Part shown: one piece after another, positions 8,303 to 16,223 of the stretch | Position numbering within the stretch: position 1 is the stretch's first letter | Layout of the letters: each line of letters begins with the position of its first letter | Assembly: GCF_052068095.1 (NCBI RefSeq) | Contig: NZ_JBQHDG010000005.1 | Location: 62,001-126,000, forward strand | DNA from: Phytohabitans sp052068095 | GTDB lineage: Bacteria > Actinomycetota > Actinomycetes > Mycobacteriales > Micromonosporaceae | Direction: 5' to 3' | DNA length: 64,000 bases | Translations under genes and position numbers: made by a program | Notes under the pieces: generated by a model | Database searches by the model: none | The model's input: the letters and a program-made list of their open reading frames with translations, nothing else | Told to the model about the DNA's origin: nothing

Positions 8303-8409
8303 CGCACATCACCCCTCAAGGCACCGTACGGACATGGTCGCCCGAACGGAGACAGAACTACAAGACTTGCGTTCTATCGGGACGGGAGTCAGGTGGATAG
8401 ATTCAGATT

Positions 8410-8859
8410 GTGTCCACAGAGCCCCTACGCTGCGCCGGCGCCTTGATCGTCGACGACGACGGGCGCATTTTCATCCAGCGCCGGTCACCCGATCGGCGCC
8501 TGTTTCCCAATACCTGGGACATCGTCGGCGGCCATCTGGAGCAGGGCGAGAGCCTGGAGGACGCGCTGCGGCGAGAGGTCGAGGAGGAGACCGGCTGGAC
8601 CGTCTCGGTCGTCCTCGGCACCGTCGGTGAATACGCGTACACGGGCGATGACGGCATCAACCGAGTGGAGACCGACTTCCTCGTGCGGGTCGACGGCGAC
8701 CTGCGCCGCCCGCGGTTGGAGGAAGGCAAGCACACGGAGTGGCGATGGATCACGGAGAGTGAGGTGACGGTGCTCGACGAGCACCGCGACGTCAACGACG
8801 GGCTCATCCGGCGTATCGCCGACGACGGTTTCGCCGCACTGCACCTGCTCGGCCTCTGA
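8410..8859 (+). CDS. NUDIX hydrolase
   Basis: Hydrolase of nucleoside diphosphates linked to another moiety, 149 residues. The NUDIX box is complete: GGHLEQGESLEDALRREV followed by EEETGW, giving the metal-binding REVEEE helix. The start is GTG; TAGATT (8398-8403) lies 6 nt before it, a leaderless layout. There is no Shine-Dalgarno sequence. The substrate could be a damaged nucleotide such as 8-oxo-dGTP, given the DNA glycosylase gene 31 bp downstream, but this is only context. Confidence 0.9.
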   Translation: MSTEPLRCAGALIVDDDGRIFIQRRSPDRRLFPNTWDIVGGHLEQGESLEDALRREVEEETGWTVSVVLGTVGEYAYTGDDGINRVETDFLVRVDGDLRRPRLEEGKHTEWRWITESEVTVLDEHRDVNDGLIRRIADDGFAALHLLGL

Positions 8860-8890
8860 TCGACCGACGATTCCGGCTACCGTTTGTCGC

Positions 8891-9751
8891 ATGCCTGAGC
8901 TGCCCGAGGTGGAGGCGCTCGCCGCGTACCTTCGCGAGCGGGCCGCCGGACGGCGTGTAGACCGGCTCGAGGTCGCCGCGTTGAGCGCCCTGAAGACGTA
9001 CGACCCGCCGCCGTCCGCCGCCGCCGGCCAAGAGATCACCGGCGCCGGCCGGCACGGCAAGTTCCTCGACGTACACATCGGCGGCGACCTGCACCTCGTC
9101 GTGCACCTGGCGCGGGCCGGCTGGTTGCACTATCGCGAGTCGTTCAACAGCCCCGCGCCACTCAAGCCCGGCAAGGGGCCGATCGCGCTCCGGATGCGGC
9201 TCGACGACGGCTCCGGGTTCGACCTCACCGAGGCGGGCACCAAGAAGAGCCTCGCCGCGTACCTGGTGAAAGACCTGGCGCTGGTGCCCGGCGTGGCGCG
9301 CCTCGGGCCGGACGCGCTCGCCGCCGACCTGGAGACGTTCGCCGCGCGCATCCGCAGCCGCAAGGGGCAGATCAAGGGCGTGCTGACCTCGCAGGAGGTG
9401 CTCGCCGGCGTGGGCAACGCGTACTCCGACGAGATCCTGCACGCCGCCAAGCTCTCCCCGTTCGCGATCACCACCCGGCTCACCGACGAGCAGATGGCCC
9501 AGCTGCACGCGGCGGTACACGAGATCCTGACCGACGCGGTGACCCGCTCGGTCGGGCAGCGCGCCGCCGAGCTCAAGGGCGAAAAGCGCTCGGGGCTCCG
9601 GGTGCACGCCCGCACGGGGCTGCCCTGCCCGGTGTGCGGCGACACGGTCCGGGAGGTGTCGTTCGCCGACTCCAGCCTCCAGTACTGCCCGACGTGCCAG
9701 ACCGGCGGAAAGCCACTCGCCGATCGCAGACTGTCACGGCTCGTGCGCTAG
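8891..9751 (+). CDS. Fpg/Nei-family DNA glycosylase/AP lyase
   Basis: Base-excision repair enzyme of 286 residues that removes oxidised bases and cuts the abasic site. The N-terminal PELPEVE gives catalytic Pro2 and Glu3 after Met removal. The conserved Lys is in GRHGKF, the helix-two-turn-helix around GVGNAYSDEILHAAKLSP, and a C-terminal zinc finger has CPVC and CPTC pairs (about residues 244-268). TACCGT (8878-8883) lies 7 nt before the ATG. It is likely the second, Nei2-like enzyme of the genome; substrate preference is not determinable. Confidence 0.94.
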   Translation: MPELPEVEALAAYLRERAAGRRVDRLEVAALSALKTYDPPPSAAAGQEITGAGRHGKFLDVHIGGDLHLVVHLARAGWLHYRESFNSPAPLKPGKGPIALRMRLDDGSGFDLTEAGTKKSLAAYLVKDLALVPGVARLGPDALAADLETFAARIRSRKGQIKGVLTSQEVLAGVGNAYSDEILHAAKLSPFAITTRLTDEQMAQLHAAVHEILTDAVTRSVGQRAAELKGEKRSGLRVHARTGLPCPVCGDTVREVSFADSSLQYCPTCQTGGKPLADRRLSRLVR

Positions 9752-9821
9752 GCGATATGGCCGTGACCTACCGTTTTGCAAACCGGAGCCAACGGGCACA
9801 TGCCCGGTGGGCAACGCTCGG

Positions 9822-9827
9822 TATAGT
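9822..9827 (+). promoter_or_regulatory. TATAGT -10 candidate for the sugar transferase gene
   Basis: The hexamer TATAGT is preceded by the small palindrome GGGCACATGCCC (9794-9805), which would overlap the -35 region. Transcription from here would give a leader of about 80 nt that contains the two competing hairpins described separately. Confidence 0.4.
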
Positions 9828-9835
9828 GGCCCGGT

Positions 9836-9904
9836 CCATGGTCCCATTCGATCACGGTGGGGCGTATTGTCTCTGCGGTCACCGATCCGCCGCGGTGACC
9901 ATGG
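9836..9904 (+). promoter_or_regulatory. Mutually exclusive hairpins in the sugar-transferase leader
   Basis: Arm CCATGGTC (9836-9843) can pair with GACCATGG (9897-9904). Arm GGTCACC (9877-9883) can pair with GGTGACC (9894-9900). The two pairings share bases 9897-9900 and so exclude each other, 12-16 nt before the proposed start codon. This is the form of a switchable leader, but no ligand or antiterminator is evident. Confidence 0.4.
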
Positions 9905-9916
9905 GAGACTGATGCG

Positions 9917-11536
9917 GTGGTCAGTCCCGAGCCTGACGGCACATGGGCGGCACGTGCAAAGCGGGAGGACGTAGGTGAGGTGACGACAAGCCTCCAACGC
10001 CCGGTAGCCAACACAGGCCGGAGCAGGACTGTGCGCCACGTCGACAGCTTCGAGATTCAGGCGCCGACGCCGCCATCGCACAACGGTGTGCCGCGCTCGG
10101 CGTGGGCCCGCGCCCGCAGGCGCGCGTCCCGCTGGCACCGCCCGTACACGGCGGTGCTGCTTTTGCTCGACTATGGGGCGGCCGCACTGGCCAGCCTTAT
10201 CTCCATCAGCGCGTACGACCAGGCCGTCTCCGGCTTCCAGGATGCCGACGAGGCGTGGTTCAAGACCGTGGCGTACGTGCTGCTGCCACTCGGTTGGCTC
10301 ATCATGCTCTGGGCCAACGGCGCCTACGACCGCCGCTACCTCGGCCTCGGCACCGATGAGTTCAAACGAGTGGTGCGCGCGTCGGTGACGGTCATGGCGA
10401 GCGTGTCCTTCCTCGCGTTCGCCACCAAGACCGACCTCTCCCGACTCACCGTGGCCACCGCGCTCGTCGGCGCGACGCTGCTCATCCTGATCGCTCGTTA
10501 CTTCGCCCGGTTCGTCCTCCACCAGGTGCGCAAGCGCGCCGGCCAGGCCGGCCACCGCATGCTGCTCATCGGCACACTGCCGGAGACGCTGGAGGTCTAC
10601 ACCGCGGTCACCCGCAGCCCGTCCGCCGGCCTGGTGCCGGTCGCCATCCACATCACCGACGGATACGCGGCCGCGCGCGGCATCGAGACGCCGGTGCCGG
10701 TGCACTCCGGGCGCGACGTGCTGACGCTGGTCCGCGAGGTCGGCGCCGACACGATCGCCGTGTGCGGCTCGGCCAGCGCCGAGCCGGGCGAGCTGCGCCG
10801 CCTGGCCTGGCAGCTCGAGGGCACCGGCATCGACCTCGTTGTGGCGCCACAGCTCACCGACATCGCCGGCCCGCGGGTACACATCCGGCCGATCGAGGGC
10901 CTGCCGCTGCTGCACGTGGAAGAGCCCACGCTCTCCGGCATCGGCTGGCTGGCCAAAAACCTGCTCGACCGCGTCGCGGCCGGCCTGGGGTTGCTGGTGC
11001 TGATCCCGGTGTTCCTGGCGATCGCGCTCGCCATCAAGCTGTCCGACCGCGGCCCGGTGTTCTTCCGGCAGCCGCGCGTGGGTCACGAGGGCCGGACGTT
11101 CCGGGTCTGGAAGTTCCGGACCATGTACGTCGACGCCGAAGATCGCCTCGCCTCGCTGGTCGACCAGAACGAGACCGACGGCATGCTCTTCAAGATCAAG
11201 GATGACCCGCGCGTCTTCCCGGTCGGGCGCTTCCTGCGGGCCAGCTCTCTCGACGAGCTGCCCCAGCTGATCAACGTGCTCTGGGGCGAGATGTCCCTCG
11301 TCGGTCCCCGACCGCTCCCCGCCGACGACGGCGACTTCCTCGGCGACGTGCGGCGGCGGCTGCTGGTCCGCCCCGGCATCACCGGCCTGTGGCAGGTGTC
11401 CGGCCGCTCCGACCTGTCGTGGGACGAGGCCGTGCGCCTCGACCTCTACTACGTGGACAACTGGTCGCTCGCATATGACCTGAGCATCCTCTGGCGCACC
11501 GTAGGGGTCGTCCTCGCCCGAAAGGGCGCTTACTAA
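9917..11536 (+). CDS. Polyprenyl-phosphate sugar-1-phosphate transferase (exopolysaccharide initiation)
   Basis: Integral membrane enzyme of 539 residues that loads the first sugar phosphate onto the lipid carrier for surface polysaccharide. Several hydrophobic segments (residues about 75-200) precede a nucleotide-binding-like middle region. The C-terminal bacterial sugar transferase domain (about 355-539) shows PVFFRQPRVG, FRVWKFRTM, LRASSLDELPQLINVLWGEM, SLVGPRPLP and RPGITGLWQVSGRSDLSWDE. The GTG at 9917 is used; a GTG at 9980 is an alternative. No glycosyltransferase neighbours, so it appears as an orphan initiator. Confidence 0.9.
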   Translation: MVSPEPDGTWAARAKREDVGEVTTSLQRPVANTGRSRTVRHVDSFEIQAPTPPSHNGVPRSAWARARRRASRWHRPYTAVLLLLDYGAAALASLISISAYDQAVSGFQDADEAWFKTVAYVLLPLGWLIMLWANGAYDRRYLGLGTDEFKRVVRASVTVMASVSFLAFATKTDLSRLTVATALVGATLLILIARYFARFVLHQVRKRAGQAGHRMLLIGTLPETLEVYTAVTRSPSAGLVPVAIHITDGYAAARGIETPVPVHSGRDVLTLVREVGADTIAVCGSASAEPGELRRLAWQLEGTGIDLVVAPQLTDIAGPRVHIRPIEGLPLLHVEEPTLSGIGWLAKNLLDRVAAGLGLLVLIPVFLAIALAIKLSDRGPVFFRQPRVGHEGRTFRVWKFRTMYVDAEDRLASLVDQNETDGMLFKIKDDPRVFPVGRFLRASSLDELPQLINVLWGEMSLVGPRPLPADDGDFLGDVRRRLLVRPGITGLWQVSGRSDLSWDEAVRLDLYYVDNWSLAYDLSILWRTVGVVLARKGAY

Positions 11537-11540
11537 AGGC

Positions 11541-11765
11541 AGATTTCCCGGGTCCGCGTCAGTCGCGGACCGCTGCTCCCGCCGGAGACCGCGGAGGCCG
11601 GCGGCTCGCGGAGCGAGCCGAGATCCCCGGCCTCCGCTGCCATGTCCGCGGTGCAAGCCCATACCGCGTGACCAACAGCGGACGGGGGGAGGCCCGCGGG
11701 AAGCACCCCGTGCCACGGTCTCGACCACGACGGCCATCGCGGTAGCTCGAATCTTCTTGGGTTAC
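11541..11765. repeat. Intergenic repeat element, copy E1
   Basis: The element starts 5 bp after the sugar-transferase stop codon and fills the gap to the kinase gene. Left end GGACCGCTGCTCCCGC (11567-11582) matches the inverted end of copies E2 and E3. The right end (11671-11752) ends with CGCGGTAGCTC as in E2 and E3, but carries about 12 extra bases. The core holds a long hairpin: GCGGAGGCCGG pairs with CCGGCCTCCGC and encloses GGCTCGC/GCGAGCC. It is non-coding. The strong core hairpin may end transcription of the upstream gene. Confidence 0.7.
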
Positions 11766-11787
11766 CGCGAGGTGCCATGATCTGCCC

Positions 11788-12996
11788 ATGGGTGCGAACG
11801 TCTCCGCGGCGCTCGCCGTTCTCGCGCTGGTCAGCGCGCTGGTGGCGGCGGTCTGGGCCGTTGCCCGGCTGCGCGCCCGCCGCGGCATCGCGACCGCGAC
11901 GCAGCGAGCCACGTACGACGTGCTGCACACCGCCGGCCTGGCCGCCGATCCGCTGCGCACCGGGCTCAGCCAGGCGAGCGCGGCGAAGGCGATCCGGCAC
12001 CTGCGCGCGCTGGTCGGCGCGCCCGGGCTCGCGATCGTCGACGACGAGGCCGTTTTGGCGCTCGACGGCCGCGGCACCCACCACTCCGCTCAGCTCGTCG
12101 CCGCGTCCCGGAAGGCACTCGCCGCCGGCCGCTCCACCGTGCTCGGGCTCGGCGAGCTGCCCTGTGACCGGGTCGACTGCCCGGTGCGCGGCGCGGTGGT
12201 GGCGCCGATGTCCGGCCCCGACGGCTCGGCACCGGGCGCGCTCGTGGCGGTCGCCGACGACCAGCCGGCGCCCGGGCTCGTGCAGGCGACGCTCGAGACC
12301 GCCCGCTGGGCCGGTGCTCAGCTCGCGCTCGCCGAGCTGGATTCCTCGCGGGAAATGCTCGCCCGCGCCGAGGTACGCGCCCTCCGCGCCCAGATCAGCC
12401 CGCACTTCGTCTACAACGCGCTGTCCGCCATCGCCTCCTTTGTCCGTACCGACCCGGAGCGGGCGCGCGAGCTGATCCTGGAGTTCGCCGAGTTCACCCG
12501 GTACTCCTTCCGCTCGCACGGCGACTTCACCACGCTCGCCGAGGAGCTGCGCTCCATCGACCGGTACCTCACGATCGAGCGGGCCCGCTTTGGCGACCGC
12601 CTCCAGGTGCGGTTGCAGATCGCGCCCGAGGTGCTGCCGGTCGGCCTGCCGTTCCTCTGCCTACAGCCGCTGGTGGAGAACGCCGTGCGGCACGGCCTGT
12701 CCCGTAAGCCGGGCGTGGGTATGGTGAGCATCGAGGCCCGCGACGCCGGGGCCGAGTGCCACATCACCGTCGAAGACGACGGCGTGGGCATGGACCCGGC
12801 AGTGCTGGTCGCCGGCGTCGCCGAGGCCGCCGACAGTCACGAATCGGGCCACGTTGGACTGTCCAACGTGGACGAGCGACTCCGCTCCGTCTTCGGCGAC
12901 CAGTTCGGTCTGGTGGTGGAAACCGGGCTCGGGGCGGGTACGAAAGTGAGCATGCGAGTGCCGAAGTTTCATCCCGCGGTCCGGACGAGCCCGTGA
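11788..12996 (+). CDS. LytS-type sensor histidine kinase
   Basis: Sensor kinase of 402 residues for the LytTR regulator that follows. One N-terminal membrane segment (about residues 5-27) is followed by a GAF-like region (40-175). The His_kinase domain has phospho-acceptor His206 in AQISPHFVYNAL, and a HATPase domain has N-box LVENAVRHGL and DDGVGMDP. Its stop codon overlaps the GTG of the regulator (GTGA), so the two are translationally coupled. CATGAT (11776-11781) stands 6 nt before the ATG, a weak leaderless promoter candidate. The signal is unknown. Confidence 0.93.
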   Translation: MGANVSAALAVLALVSALVAAVWAVARLRARRGIATATQRATYDVLHTAGLAADPLRTGLSQASAAKAIRHLRALVGAPGLAIVDDEAVLALDGRGTHHSAQLVAASRKALAAGRSTVLGLGELPCDRVDCPVRGAVVAPMSGPDGSAPGALVAVADDQPAPGLVQATLETARWAGAQLALAELDSSREMLARAEVRALRAQISPHFVYNALSAIASFVRTDPERARELILEFAEFTRYSFRSHGDFTTLAEELRSIDRYLTIERARFGDRLQVRLQIAPEVLPVGLPFLCLQPLVENAVRHGLSRKPGVGMVSIEARDAGAECHITVEDDGVGMDPAVLVAGVAEAADSHESGHVGLSNVDERLRSVFGDQFGLVVETGLGAGTKVSMRVPKFHPAVRTSP

Positions 12997-13748
12997 ACGC
13001 CTTCCTGCGCGTGCTGGCCGTCGACGACGAGCCGCCGGCCCTCGACGAGCTGGCCTACCTGCTGCGCACCGACCCGCGCGTCGGCCGCCTCCACACCGCC
13101 TCCGACGCGACCGAGGCGCTGCGCGTCCTGCGCGACACCGACGTCGACGTCGTCTTCCTCGACATCCGCATGCCCGGCCTCGACGGCATGGAGCTGGCCC
13201 GCGTGCTGCGCCGCTTTGCCCGGCCGCCGGCGATCGTGTTCGTGACCGCCTACGACGACGCGGCCGTCGACGCCTTCGACCTGGGCGTAACCGACTACGT
13301 ACGCAAGCCGGTGCAGCCGGAACGGATCGGCGAGTCGCTGCGCCGGGTGGTCAGCTCACGCGTGGTGCCGGCCGGCCCGACCGCCGCGCCACGCGCCGAT
13401 GAAGACCCGACGATCCCGGTCGAGCTCGCCGGCACCACCCGCATGCTGCCCCGCTCGGCGGTGCGGTGGGTCGAGGCACAGGGCGACTACGCCCGCCTGC
13501 ACACGGCCGACGGATCACACCTCGTGCGCGTGCCGCTGGCCACGCTGGCCGAGCGCTGGGCAGACGCCGGGTTTGTCCGGATCCACCGCTCGTATCTGGT
13601 GCAGCTACGGCTCATCGCCGAGCTCCGGCTGACCGGCTCCGGCTACGTCGTGGTCGTCGACGAGACCGAGCTGCCGGTCTCTCGCCGCCACACCCGCGAG
13701 CTGAAGGACAAGCTGGTACGCGCCGCCAAGCAGGACTGGAACCGCTAG
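12993..13748 (+). CDS. LytTR-family response regulator
   Basis: Partner of the preceding kinase, 251 residues. The receiver domain (1-120) has VDDEP, phospho-acceptor Asp57 in VVFLDIRMPG, TAYDD and Lys in YVRKPVQP. The LytTR DNA-binding domain (about 145-247) shows RWVEAQGDYARLHTADG, GFVRIHRSYLVQL and ELPVSRRHTRELK. The GTG start at 12993 overlaps the kinase stop codon by 4 nt. The end overlaps the stop of the convergent Uma2 gene by 4 bp. In many actinobacteria such a pair sits beside an acetate-type symporter, found here 2.5 kb downstream. Confidence 0.94.
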   Translation: MNAFLRVLAVDDEPPALDELAYLLRTDPRVGRLHTASDATEALRVLRDTDVDVVFLDIRMPGLDGMELARVLRRFARPPAIVFVTAYDDAAVDAFDLGVTDYVRKPVQPERIGESLRRVVSSRVVPAGPTAAPRADEDPTIPVELAGTTRMLPRSAVRWVEAQGDYARLHTADGSHLVRVPLATLAERWADAGFVRIHRSYLVQLRLIAELRLTGSGYVVVVDETELPVSRRHTRELKDKLVRAAKQDWNR

Positions 13749-14308
13749 AAGATCTCCGCCAGGTCGAAGGCGAGCGGAAACGGCGTGTCGGTGCGCCACA
13801 CCTGCCCCGGCTCGACGACAGCGGCATCCCGGTAGGTGCCGTCGTCGGCCAGCTCGAGCACGGTCAGGGTCTGCTTCTTCGGATCGACGATCCAGTAGAG
13901 GGGAATGCCGGCGATCGCGTACTCGTCGCGCTTTACCACCAGGTCATAGCGAGCGTTGCTAGGTGATAGCACCTCCACCACAACAAGCACCTCGGCGGGA
14001 TGCAAGGCGTCGCCGTCTTCCGCCAGTGCCGTCTCCGGGACCACCAGCAGGGCAGGGATGAAGTAGGACGCGACATTGTCACTGACGCCCAACCCGGCAC
14101 CGACCATGAGGCCGCCGGGCGCCTGCCGAAGCAGAAGCCGATGAAGGCGGCTGACGACAAGGCCATGAGGCATGTATCCGCGCGGCGTTACCAAAAGGCT
14201 GCCGCAATAGATCTCGTACCGGTTGGTGTCGTCGTCGGGTAACGCCTTGAGATCGACGATGGACCACGGCGTTCCGGGTTCGTGCCTCATCAAAGGGCTG
14301 GTGGTCAT
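13745..14308 (-). CDS. Uma2-family (DUF820) restriction-endonuclease-like protein
   Basis: A 187-residue protein with the PD-(D/E)XK-like fold of the Uma2 family. Visible landmarks are the start motif WSIVDLKALPDD, YEIYCGSLLVTP, the strand VLVVVEVLSPSNARYDLV and KRDEYAIAGIPLYWIVDP, which together hold the presumed metal-binding acidic residues and Lys. The ATG at 14308 matches the family N-terminus; a longer frame upstream has no family similarity. Uma2 proteins are abundant in cyanobacteria and actinobacteria and their biological role is not settled. Confidence 0.85.
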   Translation of the reverse strand: MTTSPLMRHEPGTPWSIVDLKALPDDDTNRYEIYCGSLLVTPRGYMPHGLVVSRLHRLLLRQAPGGLMVGAGLGVSDNVASYFIPALLVVPETALAEDGDALHPAEVLVVVEVLSPSNARYDLVVKRDEYAIAGIPLYWIVDPKKQTLTVLELADDGTYRDAAVVEPGQVWRTDTPFPLAFDLAEIF

Positions 14309-14322
14309 TCTGTCCCCAAGCG

Positions 14323-14368
14323 TCATCCACAGGCCAAACAGCATTATCCACAGGTCAGGTTTTCCACA
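14323..14368. promoter_or_regulatory. Three DnaA-box-like nonamers upstream of a sigma-factor gene
   Basis: TCATCCACA (14323-14331), TTATCCACA (14344-14352) and TTTTCCACA (14360-14368) lie in the same orientation. The middle one is the exact consensus nonamer. They occupy the divergent gap between the Uma2 gene and the SigE-type sigma gene, and the last is 57 bp before the sigma start. Confidence 0.45.
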
Positions 14369-14424
14369 GGTCCCGTGCAACAGTGGTTCGTCCTGCCACG
14401 TCCCTGGTGGCGAGGGAGGTGGGC

Positions 14425-14934
14425 ATGAAGGACGCCGACAAGGCTTTCGAAGACTTCGTCCGAGCGCGGTCGGCCGCACTCGTCCGCTACGGGTACGTGC
14501 TGACCGGCAACCCGCACGACGCGGCCGACCTGGCCCAGGAGGCGCTCGCGCGCCTCGGCTCGGCCTGGTCGCGGGTGCTGCGCAAGGACGACCCCGAGGG
14601 GTACGCCCGCACGACGATGGCCCGGCTGCACATCAGTCGCTGGCGCCGCCTGCGCCGGGAGCGGCTGGTCGGTGAGCCACCGGATCGTGGGTACGCCGAC
14701 CCGGGCCTGGACCGCGCGGAGGGTGACGCTGGGCTGTGGCGGGCGCTCGACGCGCTGCCCCGCCGGCAGCGGGCCGTGCTGGTGCTCCGCTACTACGAGC
14801 ACCGCACCGACGAGGAGATCGCCGCGCTTCTGGGGATAGCGCGCGGCACAGTACGCAGCCAGGCCGCCCGTGCGCTGGACAAGCTCCGCGCCAGCTGGGC
14901 ACCGGCGCACACGAAGGCAGGAAGTGGACGATGA
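14425..14934 (+). CDS. SigE-type (SigE50 group) ECF RNA polymerase sigma factor
   Basis: A 169-residue alternative sigma factor with only regions 2 and 4. Region 2 is at about residues 10-75 (LVRYGYVLTGNPHDAADLAQ, EALARLGSAW, TTMARLHISRWRR). Region 4 is at about 105-160 (LPRRQRAVLVLRYYEHRTDE, EIAALLGIARGTVRSQAARA). The ATG at 14425 has GGGAGG 6 nt upstream. Its stop overlaps the ATG of the next gene (ATGA), so the two are coupled; the partner is probably its membrane regulator. The target promoter is unknown. Confidence 0.93.
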   Translation: MKDADKAFEDFVRARSAALVRYGYVLTGNPHDAADLAQEALARLGSAWSRVLRKDDPEGYARTTMARLHISRWRRLRRERLVGEPPDRGYADPGLDRAEGDAGLWRALDALPRRQRAVLVLRYYEHRTDEEIAALLGIARGTVRSQAARALDKLRASWAPAHTKAGSGR

Positions 14935-16181
14935 CGCACCAACTGGAAGAGGACCTGACTTACACGTTGTCGGACGCGGCCAACCACGCGCCTGAGCCGG
15001 ACGAGGGCTTCCTCGACGGTGTACGCCGCCGGCAGCGGGCCCGCAGGCACCGCCGGACCGCCGGGATGGCCGGCTGCGCCGCGGTACTCGTGGTGGTGGG
15101 CGGGGTCGCCGTCGCCAACCTGAGCGCGGGATCCACCGACGAGCCGCCCCCGTTCGCCAGCTCGAACTGGTCGGGGACAGTGCCGGACTTCGCAGCGGCT
15201 GAGGCGCCCGACAAGGTCTGGTCGGAGGCGGTGCACCGGCTGCCGGCCACGCTGCCGAACGGGTCCGACTACCAGGTGTTCGCCGTCCTCGGTGGCGACC
15301 GCTACCTGGTGCGGACGGGGAAGCCCAACGCGAGCGCACCATCCGTCTTCAACGCCGAGACCGGCGAAGTCATCTTTCTCGGCACCGAGCAGATGCGGAC
15401 CCGTCCGGACTCGTCGTCGACCGACTGGACCGCGGCCGTCGGCGACTACGCCGTGTGGTTCGGGACGGCCGGGGTCGACAACGGCAAGCGATGGCACGCG
15501 GAGATCTGGACCGCGCGGCTGGATGGCACAGGCGACCCCAAGAAGATCGCGACGGTACCCGACCACGGCTCCAGTCCTCCACTCATCGGCGTCCTCGGCG
15601 ACTCGCTCTACTGGGACGAGGCCGGCCTCGTCGGCGAGGAAAGTGCCGCGATCTACCGCCTGCCGGTCACCGGCGGCACGCCGCAGCGCGTGCCGGACAG
15701 CGACGGATACCGGCTGTTCGGCCTGTCGCCGTGGGCGGACACGACCAGGCACTTCGTCGCCGAGGACGAGTCCACGCCGAGCAGGGGCGTGCTGTGGGAC
15801 GTGGAGACCGGCGAGCGGCGGCCGTGGGTCGCGCACGAGAACGCCCGGAAGGTCATCTGCGCCCCGGAGATCTGCACCGGCACCACCCAGGGTGGCAAGT
15901 ACTTCGTGCAGCGCCTGGACGGGACCGGCCTCCGCGAGCTGCCCTACCCGAAAGACGGCTTCAACGCCAGCCCCGCGATGGCCGGCAGATTCAGCGTCGG
16001 CACGGTACAAACCGCCCGCGGGATCCTCTGGTACGTCTGGGACCTTGTCGACGGCAAGGCGGCCGGCGTCACCGCCCCATCGGGGTCGGAGGGGATCTCC
16101 TACGGATACGAAGACTCGATCTTCCAGTGGCGGGCGGCCGACGGGTCTGTCCGCGTACTCGATCTGGCGGCGATCGGGTAG
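14931..16181 (+). CDS. Single-pass membrane protein with predicted beta-propeller, probable sigma-factor regulator
   Basis: A 416-residue protein. A short cytoplasmic N-terminus of about 45 residues with a basic cluster (RRRQRARRHRR) precedes one transmembrane segment (about 45-66) and a large extracytoplasmic domain. That domain has repeating strand units ending in sets such as RYLVRTGKPN, HAEIWTARLDGTG, AIYRLPVTGG and GVLWDVETG, typical of WD40/TolB-like propellers. Genes of this form are commonly coupled to SigE-type sigma factors and are presumed to be their anti-sigma or sensing partners. No zinc-binding HxxxCxxC motif is visible. Confidence 0.75.
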   Translation: MTHQLEEDLTYTLSDAANHAPEPDEGFLDGVRRRQRARRHRRTAGMAGCAAVLVVVGGVAVANLSAGSTDEPPPFASSNWSGTVPDFAAAEAPDKVWSEAVHRLPATLPNGSDYQVFAVLGGDRYLVRTGKPNASAPSVFNAETGEVIFLGTEQMRTRPDSSSTDWTAAVGDYAVWFGTAGVDNGKRWHAEIWTARLDGTGDPKKIATVPDHGSSPPLIGVLGDSLYWDEAGLVGEESAAIYRLPVTGGTPQRVPDSDGYRLFGLSPWADTTRHFVAEDESTPSRGVLWDVETGERRPWVAHENARKVICAPEICTGTTQGGKYFVQRLDGTGLRELPYPKDGFNASPAMAGRFSVGTVQTARGILWYVWDLVDGKAAGVTAPSGSEGISYGYEDSIFQWRAADGSVRVLDLAAIG

Positions 16182-16188
16182 CCGGAGC

Positions 16189-16216
16189 TTGACATCGGCC
16201 GGTGGTGGGTGAGACT
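16189..16216 (+). promoter_or_regulatory. Promoter of the symporter operon (TTGACA / GAGACT)
   Basis: A consensus -35 hexamer TTGACA (16189-16194), a 16-bp spacer and GAGACT (16211-16216) lie 7 nt before the ATG at 16224. This predicts a leaderless transcript and supports that ATG over the GTG at 16209. Confidence 0.65.
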
Positions 16217-16223
16217 GCCGGAC

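Noticed and set aside
9734..11737. 667-codon minus-strand open frame
   Set aside because: It is antisense to the sugar-transferase gene, which has full family motifs on the plus strand.
14323..14368. Replication origin
   Set aside because: Three DnaA-like boxes are too few, and no dnaA, dnaN, recF or gyr genes are present.
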